Shown here one piece after another: positions 8,274 to 18,400 of a stretch of DNA of 64,000 bases; the first letter of the stretch is position 1, and the number at the start of each line of letters is the position of its first letter. Position numbers and translations under genes: made by a program. A model generated the notes under the pieces. The model searched no databases, was not told the DNA's origin, and was given only the letters and a program-made list of their open reading frames with translations. The stretch covers positions 49,353-113,352 of the forward strand of contig NZ_BDBY01000096.1 of the NCBI RefSeq assembly GCF_001613225.1, written 5' to 3'. The DNA is from Nocardia pseudovaccinii NBRC 100343. Its GTDB lineage: Bacteria > Actinomycetota > Actinomycetes > Mycobacteriales > Mycobacteriaceae.

Positions 8274-9673
8274 TGCGCGGCCTCCTGCATGGTCGTCGCC
8301 GACGGCACCGCGGACCCACGCCGGGTGAGCCGCACGAGTACCGGATCGGGGGTATTGGAGATCTCCGGGTTCTCCCGCACCCGCATCCCGTTGACGAGTT
8401 CGATGTCGTAGCGCGCCAACAGCATTGCGATGCCCACCCGCACCTCCATCAGCGCCATGTGCTGGCCGACGCACAGATGCGCGCCCCAGCCGAACGGGAA
8501 GTAGCGGTACGGCGGGCGCGCCTTGGTCTGCTCCTTGGTGAACCGCTCCGGATCGAACGTCAGTGGTGAATCCCAGAATTCGGGGAAGCGATGGTTCACG
8601 AACGGGCTGATCACCACGATCGCGCCCGGTTGCAGATCGAAGCGGTCGAAAGAGTCCGGTTCGACGGCGGTGCGGCTGAATGCCCACGCGGGTGGGTGCA
8701 GACGCATGGCCTCGTCGATCGCGCGCCCGGTCAGCTCCAGTGCGGGCAGGGCCCGGTCGAGACCATCGGTCAGCGCGAGTGCGATGTCGATCTCGTCGCG
8801 TACCCGCGCGAGCACGGCCGGGTTGTGGGCCAGTTCGTAGATGGTCCACGCCATCGCGCCGCCGGTGGTCTCGTGTCCGGCCAGCAGGAAGGTGAGCACC
8901 TCGTGACGCAGTTGCGCGTCATCCATGGCGTGCCCGGCATCATCGCGGGCCGCGAGCAATCGGGCCAGCAGGGACGTCGCTTCGGCATCGGCGTCTCGAT
9001 GACGCTGGATGACGCTGTCCACCACGCGATGTAGTCGTTCGCGAACCCCCTGGAAGCGGCGATTGGCCGGGGTCGGCACATTCGGCGGGACTTGGATGGG
9101 CGCGGCCATATGCCGCATCACCCACGAAACACCCTCGCGCACATCGTCTTCGATCTGGGGCAGGACACCGTCGATATCGGAGCCCATGACCGCGCGGCAC
9201 ACCACATCGGCCGCGAAACCCATCACCTCGGGAACCAGGTCGAAGGCCGTGCCCGTCGCGGCGTAGGCATCGAGGCGATCGAGCATCCGCTGTCCGCATT
9301 CGACCATGAGCGGAATCTCGGTGTCGACGTGACGGCGGGAGAATGCGGGTTTGATCAAGGCGCGCTGACGTTTCCAGAGTTCGCCGCCGCTGGTCAGGAG
9401 TCCGGGGCCGAGCAAGTAGTTCAGGCTCTGATAGCTGATCCCCTTCTCGTACTTGGCCGCATCGGTGACCAGCACCTGATTGATGTGCTCCGGGTCGACG
9501 AGCAGATGCATCTGCTGATGCACCAGCCGCAGCCGGACGCTCCCGCCATGAGCGACGGCCTGCTCGTAGAACAGCGCGAGCGGGTCGGCGCGGTAATCCG
9601 GATACGCACCCAGTGGATGTCGCAGCGCAGGACCGCCGAGCCTGCGGCCGTGGAACTTCGGCTGCACACTCAT
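8270..9673 (-). CDS. cytochrome P450
   Basis: 467 residues with all P450 landmarks: AGHETTGGAMAW in the I helix, EAMRLHPPAW (the E-x-x-R of the K helix), and the heme loop FPFGWGAHLCVGQHM with Cys401 as iron ligand. The sequence is of the CYP4/CYP102-like fatty-acid-hydroxylase style rather than the short macrolide type. Translationally coupled on both sides by ATGA overlaps. In this operon it most probably oxidises a fatty acyl chain or the amine product. No redox partner gene is visible in the window. Confidence 0.93.
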   Translation of the reverse strand: MSVQPKFHGRRLGGPALRHPLGAYPDYRADPLALFYEQAVAHGGSVRLRLVHQQMHLLVDPEHINQVLVTDAAKYEKGISYQSLNYLLGPGLLTSGGELWKRQRALIKPAFSRRHVDTEIPLMVECGQRMLDRLDAYAATGTAFDLVPEVMGFAADVVCRAVMGSDIDGVLPQIEDDVREGVSWVMRHMAAPIQVPPNVPTPANRRFQGVRERLHRVVDSVIQRHRDADAEATSLLARLLAARDDAGHAMDDAQLRHEVLTFLLAGHETTGGAMAWTIYELAHNPAVLARVRDEIDIALALTDGLDRALPALELTGRAIDEAMRLHPPAWAFSRTAVEPDSFDRFDLQPGAIVVISPFVNHRFPEFWDSPLTFDPERFTKEQTKARPPYRYFPFGWGAHLCVGQHMALMEVRVGIAMLLARYDIELVNGMRVRENPEISNTPDPVLVRLTRRGSAVPSATTMQEAAQ

Positions 9674-11385
9674 GCCGCGCCTCCGGCACCGACCAGATCG
9701 TCCTGGGCCAGGAAAAGCCGCCTGGCCTCGGCGCGCTGCACCTTGCCGCTGGTGGTCTTCGGAATGCTGCGCGGCGGCACCACCCGGACCCCGGCGGGCA
9801 GCACACCGGTGCGCTTGCTCACCGCGACCCGCACCGCTCGGCGCAACGCATCGTGTTCGGTCGCCTCCGCACCGGATTCGACAATGAGATGCAGTTCCTC
9901 CGAGAGCCCTCGGGTATCGGCATGACCGACGGCCGCGACACCACCGAGGCGCACACCCGCGACTTCCTGTGCGGCGAGCTCGAAATCGGTGGGCAGGTAG
10001 TTCGCGCCGCGGATGATGATCAGGTCCTTATGCCTGCCGGTGATGCGCAGCCTGCCGTCGCGCAGGTAGCCGATATCGCCGGTGTCCCACCAGCCGTCCC
10101 GAGTGGCGGCCGCGGTCTCTTCGGGCAGCCGGAAGTAACCGATGGTCATCGATGGGCCGCGGAATTGGATGCGGCCGACCACGTCCGAACCGCACACCGC
10201 GCCGTCCTCGTCGACGATGCGTACCTCGGTACCGGGCAGCGGTGCGCCGCAGTCGACGATGTGCATCACATCGAGGTCGCCTTCCGGAATGTCCAGGGCC
10301 ACACCATTTTCGGTGAGCGCCCGGCGCGACACCGAGTCGTAGGCGATCGGCGCGTGCGGGCGATTCACGGTGACCGCGAGGGATGCCTCGGCCATGCCGT
10401 AGCAGGGCACCAACGCATCCTTCGGCAGTCCCCAGGCCGCGAACCGGTCGACGAAACTCTGCACGGTCGGCGGATGGATCGGCTCCGCGCCGCAGAACAG
10501 GAACCGCCAGCTCGACAGATCGATGCCGTCGAGTTCGGCGTCGGTAACCCGGGCGGCAGCGTATCCGTATGCGAAATTCGGTGCCGCCGTGAATGTTCCG
10601 CGATACCGGCTGACCGTACGCAGCCAATCCCCCGGACTGCGCAGGAATCGGCTCGGCGGCATGAGCACCGCGTCGATGCCACGGAATACCGGCGTCAGGA
10701 ATCCGCCGATCAGCCCCATATCGTGGTGCAGCGGCAGCCAGCCGACCCAGGTGTCGCCCGCGCCCATCGCGGCAGCCTGTGCGATCTGTTCGCAGTTGGC
10801 GGCCAGATTCGCGTGGGTGATCTGCACACCTTTCGGTGTTCCCGTCGAACCGGAGGTCGCCTGGATGAATGCCAGATCTCCCGGTTCGGGAAGTCTGGGC
10901 GCCAGCGTCGGCGCGTCCGGCGAACAGGCCCAGGCGTGCAGCACATCGCCATCGATGGCGGCCACGGTGTCCGGCAGTGCTCCCCCTGCGAGCACCGACC
11001 GCGTCGCGACGACCGCCGCGGGTTCCAGATAGCCGAGCAGCCGAGTGAATTTGTCGCGGAAGATATCCGCCGAACCGAACCCGCCCGGCGTCGCCACCGC
11101 GGTCGGCACCGCGCCGAGTACCAGCGCACCGAAGAACGCCGTGACGAACTCCGGAGAGGTGGGCAGACACAGCATCACCCGATCTCCCGGCTCGACCCCC
11201 TCCGCGGCCAGCGCGGCCGCGGTGCGTCCCGCAGCGGCCGCGAGATCGTCGTGTCGCCAGGCGATTTCACCATCGGCATCGCCGCGCTCCGGAACGAAAA
11301 TCGTGGACGGTGCCGATGCACCACGCTCGGCGTCGGCCAGTAGCGCATGCACGATCGTCGGATGCTGGGGAACCAATTCAGTCAC
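9670..11385 (-). CDS. fatty acyl-AMP ligase (FAAL-type)
   Basis: 571 residues of the adenylate-forming superfamily. The P-loop-like motif is ATSGSTGTPKGV, followed by WLPLHHDMGLIGGF, a hallmark of fatty acyl-AMP ligases. YGMAEASLAV and WWDTGDIGYL complete the core, and IPKTTSGKVQR carries the C-terminal lysine region. Such enzymes adenylate a free fatty acid and hand it to an ACP phosphopantetheine. The gene directly follows an ACP gene (GTGA overlap, GTG start), so ACP loading is the natural role. It is the entry point of the pathway, analogous in logic to TamT in tambjamine synthesis. Confidence 0.92.
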   Translation of the reverse strand: MTELVPQHPTIVHALLADAERGASAPSTIFVPERGDADGEIAWRHDDLAAAAGRTAAALAAEGVEPGDRVMLCLPTSPEFVTAFFGALVLGAVPTAVATPGGFGSADIFRDKFTRLLGYLEPAAVVATRSVLAGGALPDTVAAIDGDVLHAWACSPDAPTLAPRLPEPGDLAFIQATSGSTGTPKGVQITHANLAANCEQIAQAAAMGAGDTWVGWLPLHHDMGLIGGFLTPVFRGIDAVLMPPSRFLRSPGDWLRTVSRYRGTFTAAPNFAYGYAAARVTDAELDGIDLSSWRFLFCGAEPIHPPTVQSFVDRFAAWGLPKDALVPCYGMAEASLAVTVNRPHAPIAYDSVSRRALTENGVALDIPEGDLDVMHIVDCGAPLPGTEVRIVDEDGAVCGSDVVGRIQFRGPSMTIGYFRLPEETAAATRDGWWDTGDIGYLRDGRLRITGRHKDLIIIRGANYLPTDFELAAQEVAGVRLGGVAAVGHADTRGLSEELHLIVESGAEATEHDALRRAVRVAVSKRTGVLPAGVRVVPPRSIPKTTSGKVQRAEARRLFLAQDDLVGAGGAA

Positions 11386-11636
11386 TGCTCACCCCGCACG
11401 TACCGCACGATCTCGCCGACCGTATTCAACTGTGCCGCAGCGTCTTCCGGTATGACGATGCCGAATGACTGCTCCAGCTGAATGGTCAGCTCGATCGCGG
11501 TCGGCGAATCCAGTCCGTAGTCGATCAATTGCGCGGACGCGTCGATCTCGTCCGCCGAAACCCACAGCACCTCACCGACAATGGCGCGCACCCGCGCCTC
11601 GATCTCGGTCGCCGGGGTACCTGCCTGTGTACTCAC
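11382..11636 (-). CDS. acyl carrier protein (second ACP of the operon)
   Basis: 84 residues, a typical ACP length. The phosphopantetheine serine is in DYGLDSPTAIEL, in the usual position near residue 45. The start is GTG, overlapping the kinase stop as GTGA; the stop overlaps the FAAL start in the same way. Its position suggests it carries the fatty acyl group made by the neighbouring ligase. Confidence 0.92.
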   Translation of the reverse strand: MSTQAGTPATEIEARVRAIVGEVLWVSADEIDASAQLIDYGLDSPTAIELTIQLEQSFGIVIPEDAAAQLNTVGEIVRYVRGEQ

Positions 11637-12472
11637 CCGAGTAACTTCCCTTCCGTCACGCAGGCGCGGACCGACTCCTCGAGATCGACGCCGTCGCCGG
11701 TATCGATGCGGTGGAATCCCACTTCGGGGAAGGCCGCCGCGAGGGTGTCGCGCACCTGTAGATATCCGTCACGCAGGGCTGCGAGCCGCTCTGCTGTTTC
11801 ATGGGCCTCCTTCGGCCCGCTCCCCGAACGTTCCGCACACCGTGCCGCGGCCTGTTCCGGCGGTGCGTCCAGCCAGAGCACCGCGTCGGGCAGTGTCGTG
11901 CGAAAGCGGTCGGCGAAGCCGGGGACGGATTCGGTCACATCCCGGCGCACCAGATCCGCGATCTCCGACAGCAGCTCCCAGATATCCGGGGAACTGCCCA
12001 GACGCGTGGATTCCGACCGTTGCCAAGCGAGGATGTCGTCGAAGGTGCCCGGACGGTGGCGCTCCAGCACGGCCGCGATCTCCTCGGCGCGATCGTGACC
12101 GTTCCATTCCGGGCGGGCCAGCGCGACATACAACGGGCCGTACACCAGCAATTCGATCAGCGGATGCCGTTCGAATACCAGCACATCCGGTGACCAGGTG
12201 CTCAGGAAGTGCCGCTCCACCGGACCGAACAGCGTCATCTGCAGATACATCGCGGTGGCCTTCATTTCCAGGCTGCCGATTCCATCGCATCCGACGCTGA
12301 ATGCCTTGAGCTGCTGGGATAGGTCCGTCAGCGGCACATTGCGGGTGTTGTGGAAGTCCGGGCAGGTCATCGAGGCGAAAGAACCAGTGCCCGGCGCCAA
12401 TTCGCGCAGCCGTGCCATGACCGAGGACTTGCCCGCACCGTCGATGCCGACAATCGCGACGCGACGGGTCAC
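11633..12472 (-). CDS. thymidylate-kinase-like P-loop kinase (stand-alone)
   Basis: 279 residues from the GTG at 12472, which overlaps the stop of the giant fusion gene as GTGA; the frame is open further upstream but that is shadow. The P-loop GIDGAGKSS is at the very N-terminus, and VLWLDAPPEQAAARCAER resembles the lid/LID-adjacent segment of thymidylate kinases. It is longer than true dTMP kinases (about 210), and the TMP-binding signature is not clear, so a different phosphate acceptor is likely. A second domain of the same superfamily sits at the C-terminus of the neighbouring 2022-residue protein, so the pathway seems to need two such kinases. Confidence 0.78.
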   Translation of the reverse strand: MTRRVAIVGIDGAGKSSVMARLRELAPGTGSFASMTCPDFHNTRNVPLTDLSQQLKAFSVGCDGIGSLEMKATAMYLQMTLFGPVERHFLSTWSPDVLVFERHPLIELLVYGPLYVALARPEWNGHDRAEEIAAVLERHRPGTFDDILAWQRSESTRLGSSPDIWELLSEIADLVRRDVTESVPGFADRFRTTLPDAVLWLDAPPEQAAARCAERSGSGPKEAHETAERLAALRDGYLQVRDTLAAAFPEVGFHRIDTGDGVDLEESVRACVTEGKLLG

Positions 12473-15400
12473 CGGTCGTCCTCCCGCAGTTGGGCGAGCA
12501 CAGCCTTCGTGATGTCGGCTGGTGTGTCGGTGCCGTCCAAGCGGATCCAGCCGAACTCCTCCGACAGAGCCTCCAGCGCATCGTGACTGCGCCGCTGGAA
12601 GGCCAGGAAGGTCTCCTCGTCGCCGTAGCCGCTCTCGTAGTCGCTGCGCAACTGCTTGCGCCCCAACGCATCCTGCGGACTGACGGCTAGGTAGAAGGTG
12701 CGATCGGGTTCCGGGAAACCCGAAGCCAGCTTGCGCAGCACCGCCGGATCGCCGCCGTGTGCGACCTCGGTGGCGAAGTATTTGTACCAGTATGCATTTG
12801 CCAGCAGGATGTCCGGGCCGCGTTCGGCGGCGAGGTCGAAGGACAGCTGCATGGCGTGGAACAGGAAGTGCGCGCGACTCAGCGGGGACAGCAGTTTCAG
12901 GTAGCCGTAGATCTCGGACGGACTGCGCCACGGCAGCTTCGAGGAGACCTTCGGATCCAGGAATGCGTCCCAAATGGTCACGGCGGCAACGCTTTGGCCC
13001 TGCGCCTCGAATTCCGCGGCGATGCGGGCCACCTGGGTGGTCTTACCCGATCCGTCGGCACCGGCGATGCAGATCAGGCGTTTGCGTGCGGTCAGTGGTT
13101 CATCCGTTCTGGCGGCCGCCGGGCTTGGGTGCTCCGGGGGCGGTTGCTTGGGTTCGGCGGGGCGCAATGGCACTGCAGGTTTCGGCAAGGCGGGCTCATC
13201 CGGCTCACTGATCGGCAGCTCGTCGGGGACCCGCCGCTTGTCGGGGACCGGGCGCTCGTCAGGGACCAGGCACTCCTCAGGGACCAGGCACTCCTCAGGG
13301 ACCAGGCGCAGACGTTCCCGCGACCGCTCGGGATCTGCGACGACATCGAGTCCGTGCCTGTTGCCGGAACCGGACGGCGACGCAACCGGCTCGGACGAGA
13401 CCGCGTTCTCCAGCACGCTGATGACACCCGCCCCGCCATCGACCCGGATCCGCTGACCCGAGCGGACCGCGGTCGTCGCACCCGCGACATTCAGCACCGC
13501 CGGTATGCCGTATTCGCGTCCGATGACGGCCGCGTGCGAGAGCATCCCGCCCACCTCGGTCACCACGGCGGAAACCAGCCCGAGCGCGGGCGTCCACCCT
13601 GGATCGGTGAATCGAGTCACGAGGATGTCGCCCTCGCGCAGCTGGTCGATGTCGGCCAGTGAAGTGATCACCCGAGCGGTGCCCTCCGCAATACCTGGAC
13701 TGCAACCCAGCCCGGTCAGATCGCCGTCGCCGATCTCGCGAACCGCGCCCACGGTGACACCACCACCCAGCTCATGCGGTGGCACCAGATCCCGGTAGCC
13801 CGCGTAAACCGCACGGCGATAAGCGATCTGCGGTGCGAGCGTCGAGATATCCACCCGCCCGGCCGCGAGATCACACAGCTCGTGGATCGACAACTGGAAC
13901 ACATCATCGGCCTGCTCGAGCGTGCCCGCCGCAGCCAGGCGCACCCCGGCCTCCACGACATACGCGCGCACAATGGCATAGCACTGCGAGGAAAACTCCC
14001 GCATGCGTTCGCGCGCAACGAGGTACCGGCGCATCCGCTCGATCTGCTTATCCAATGCCTTGGCGTGTTTCACCCGCGCCAGCGGCTTGGCCCGCACCCG
14101 CACGCGCACCGCGGCGAGTTCGTTTTCGTAGCGTTTGCGCTGATCCACCAGCGTCACATCGGGATCCGCGGGCGCGGTGCCGTGTTCGAGCATGACCGCG
14201 ATCATCGAGCGCACCCGCTCGGGCGCCTCCGACCAGCGCGGGCTGGTGAGATCCAGTTCCGCGTCGGCGTGGAATCCTTGCTCGTCGAGGAAGGCATCGA
14301 GTGCCTTCGTCCATTCGGAACTGTCCAGGCCGTGATCGCCTGCCACCCGGTGCAATTCGACGATGCCGCGCTGCAGCTGCATATGGCTGATATCGGCGAG
14401 CCCGCCCATCAGATCGATGGCCGAGGTCGTCCCGTCGGTCGCGGCGTCCACCTTGTCGAGCAGTTGCTTGAAGTCGGTCTGGACGCTGGAGTTGTTATAG
14501 ATGGTGGTGAAGTAGGTGCGCTCGGTGGCGGCGTGGAAGGTGAGCAGGCAGTCCGCCAGATCCGCGACGAAGGTGGCCTCATCGGTGTGCGGCAGTTCGC
14601 GTACACGCTCGCGCCACACCGCGTATTTCGCGGGCCACTGCGCCGCGAACGCATCGACCGCCGCCAGTTGATCCTGGTAGCTCTTCTGCACGGCCAGCGC
14701 CGCGGGCAGCGCCCTGGCAATGGTCTTCGCATTCGTCGGGGTGCGATGCGGACCGTCGGACCCGTAGTCGTTGAGCACACCGAGGTCGTCGTCGAAATGC
14801 TGCTCGTCGAAGCCGGGAATGCGGAAGAAGCACTTCTTCACCGCGCTGACATTCCAGTAGGCGCGGCCGTAGTACATGGCCATCCAGTCCGGTTCCGCGC
14901 CGGGTTCGGTGAGCTTCAACCGTTCGAAGAACCGCTGCATCGAGTACTGGAAGGCGTTGTCGTACAACGAGAACATCATCGGCGTGCAGACCCGCGCCGA
15001 GACGCCGCCGTCACGCAGATCCGCGTCGGAGAACTGGTCGATATCGGTGCGCCAGCTGATCGCGGTAATGGCCCGCGCCTGTAGCAGCCACAGTTTCCCG
15101 TCGCCATCGATGGCCCATTCGATGTCCTGCGGGCGGTGCCGGTGCGCTTGCACTGCCAGCATGAGGGCGGCGAGTTCGGCTGTGGCGGTGGCATTCAGCT
15201 CGACATCCTCATCGCCCGCATCCCGCTCGACCACGGTGCCGTCGAACAGTCGCAGCGTGTACCTCGTCGGTGTGACATGTCCGGAGACGAGCCGTTCGCC
15301 AAGTCCCCGGCAGGCTTCGACGACGGCGTGGTCCTCGATGCCGGTGAGCGCGTCGAGGCTGAAACCGACACCGGCACAACGCGCATCGACCATGCGCTGC

Positions 15401-18400
15401 ACCAGAACGGCGACCGATGCACCGGCTTCTTGATAGCCGCGCCGGGCCAGGTAGGTGCGAACTCGCTCGTTGTACACCGATTCTCGGCACTGCTCGATAC
15501 GTTCGCGCAAGGCCGCGACATCGGTGATATCGAGGTAGGACTCGTACTGACCGGCAAAACTCGCGTCGTCGAGGTCTTCGAGCACACCACTCGAACGCGC
15601 GGCGACCGGGAAGCCGCCCAGCGCCCGTACCCAGCCGGTCAGATCCTCGTCGGACATCTCGGCCAGGTCGAGATCGGCCGTTACGACGAATCCGGGCGGC
15701 ACCTCGAATCCGGCCACGATCAATTCGTGCAGGGTGCCCGCCTTGCCACCGGCGCGGTCCGCCGCGAAATCGGCCGCGCCGAGGAACATCGGGGCAGGGG
15801 TTGCTGCGGTGGGAGATTCGAACACGATTGGAGCTCCTGTCGGAAGCAGAACCGGGCGCACGTCGTGACGAGCGGCCAGATCGCGGGCGGCGCGCACGCC
15901 TGCCGCGGTCAGGCCGCCGTAGGACGGACTCGCCGTGCGCGGTTCGAAACCGAGCAGAACGGTTTCGGCCATACACGCGTAGACGACCCCGGCGGGCAGC
16001 CCGGTTTCGGGAAACGGGGGTGTCTGGCCGAGCGGCAACGCCATGCGCCCACCCGAGACCAGGGTGATATTCGGTTGCTGGGACACCGCGGGATCCACAT
16101 CGCCGGGGACCGCGAGATCGACCACGAGCACCGGATGGTCGTCGGCCAGCACGTCGGCGGTGATCACTGGCACTGCCGAATTCGTGGCGGTGAGGACGAT
16201 GCGACAGGTACGCAGGGCGGTCAGATCCTCACTGACCGTCACCGCACCGGGCAGGCCCGCGGCCACCCGCTCGAGCCGGGACGCCGAGCCGGTGCGCCCG
16301 ACCAGCGCAACCGAATCCGCGAGCGGTGCAAGCAGTTCCGCCATCACCGCACCGATATTTCCGAGCGCCCCCAGGATGCCGATCCGGCGATGGCCCGGTT
16401 CGAGGCGGGCGAGTTCGGTACGAACCACCTCGTAGGCGCAGGCCGCGGTGAGCGAATTGCCGGAGGTCACCTTGACGGTGTCCTCCACGACATCGCGCGA
16501 GGCATCGGTGACGATGGACGTGTACCCGCCGAGCCCGATTACGCTGGCGCCCAAAGCGATCGCCTGCTCCACCGCCTCCAGCACCAGATCGCGCAGCCAG
16601 GCGCGATGTCCGGCGCGCTGGCATTCGATGATCTGCTCGGCCGAAATCGGCACCGCGATCAGGCATACCTCGACCGTGGCGCCGGTCGGCGACGTGACGA
16701 GCTGTCTGGTCAGTTCGAAGGGTTCGGCCACCCCGCGCAGCCGTTCGAACAGTGCGGCGAATTGGCCGTCGGACCATTCGGCCAGCTCCGGTGCGAATCT
16801 GCGCAGATCCGCGGCATCGGGCAGATTTGCCAGGAATACCACCCTGGTCGGGGCATTCCAATCGCGGGCGACCTCATGGGTGCGCCGCCGCGATGGTGAT
16901 CGGCGTTCCGGCACCGGCCAATTCGTGGTGACCGGCGCGGCCAAGTGCGCGAGCAGCCGGACGTAGTCGCCGCGGTGCAGCAGTGCGGCGAGATCGTCGA
17001 GCGCCGCCGTCAGTCGGTCCAGGTCCGCGTCGGCGAGGAAGGCCGAGGGCTGGATGCGCAGTGTGGTCGGCGCGGAAAGCGTTGGCAGCATCCGGATCCG
17101 GTGGACGTGCAGCAGATACCCCGCCACCACGTATCCGAACAGCTCCGGATCGCATATTTCGCGCAGCAGCGCGGATGCCGGTTCCGGTGGCGATAGTTCG
17201 ATACCCTGCAGCAGCCCGCGGCCCCGTACGGCGAGGATCTCCTTGGGCCACCGCCGTGCCACCGCGTCGAGCCGGGAACGCAGCCGCGCACCGGTATCGC
17301 AGATGCGGAGCTGGTTGTCCCGCAGCAGGTCCAGTGCGGCGTCGGCGACCGCGCAGGACAGATCGTCATCGGCGAATGTCGAGGTGTGGTAGCGGCCGAA
17401 GTCGGCGATCGAGCGTTGCCGGTCCACCAGCAGGGCCGAGATCTTCACCAGCCCGCCGCCCAGCGATTTCGAGAGCAGGTAGTAGTCCGCGCTCACCTGC
17501 GACGGCGATGAGGCCAGGAAGGTTCCGGTACGGCCCATGCCCGACTGGATCTCGTCGAATACCAGGGCCGCCGTGTGCCGATCGGCCAACTCCCGCAACG
17601 CCCGCAGAGTCGCGGCCGGAACATCGCGGACCCCGCCCTCACCTTGGATCGGCTCGGCGAATACCGCGGCGATCGGCGAAATCCTGGTCCATGACCGCAC
17701 CGGCCGACCCATGCCGTCTAAGGTGATCCTGCATACCCGACGCAGTTCATCGGCGAACGCATTCGTCACCGCGTCCGGTTCCCAGGTGTCGAGCCTGCGC
17801 CGCTCCGGACCGGGCACCACCAAGTCCGCGGGCGTGTCGGCGTGCTCGGTCAGGGCGAACGCGCCGACGGTCTTGCCGTGGAAGGCGCCGGTCAGCGAGA
17901 CGAAAACCGGTCCGCGCCGCCGCAATTCGTCGATCTCGCGCAGCGATTCGGTGAGCATCTCCGCGACCGAGCCGCTGTCGTCGTCGGAACCGTTGTCGCC
18001 CATGGCAATCGGCCGGACATCGTGCAGGCCGTCGCGTCGAACCCGGCGCAGGGTGCGCCGCAGTTCGGTCTCGAGATCGCCGAGGGCGCGGGCGTGCGCC
18101 ACCGCCGCGTGCCGGACCGCCGCCTCCACCGCATCGGCGCCGGTGGACCCGAACGTCACCACGTACTCACGACCGCTCCCGGCGGCCACCGCTTCGGAAA
18201 GCCTTCGAGCGAGTCGCGCGGCCGCGGGCCGGACACTGCCCTGGGAGACGAACGGCGTCTGCTGATTCAGCCGAGCCGTCGCCACCCGCACCAGCGCCGG
18301 ATGGTTGTGCCCGAACAGCGCCGCACCGAAACCGCCGACAAGATCCAATACCCGGCTGCCATCCGGCCGGATCAGATAGTCACTTTCGGCACCCGCATAC

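Noticed and set aside
9613..11343. A 576-codon plus-strand open frame
   Set aside because: It lies opposite the fatty acyl-AMP ligase gene, whose motifs are unambiguous.
11633..12472. Calling this gene tmk (dTMP kinase)
   Set aside because: It is longer than dTMP kinases, lacks a clear TMP-binding signature and sits inside a secondary-metabolite operon.
13774..16899. Two long plus-strand frames (436 and 587 codons)
   Set aside because: Both mirror the giant fusion gene; they show no motifs and have high Arg/His/Gly content.
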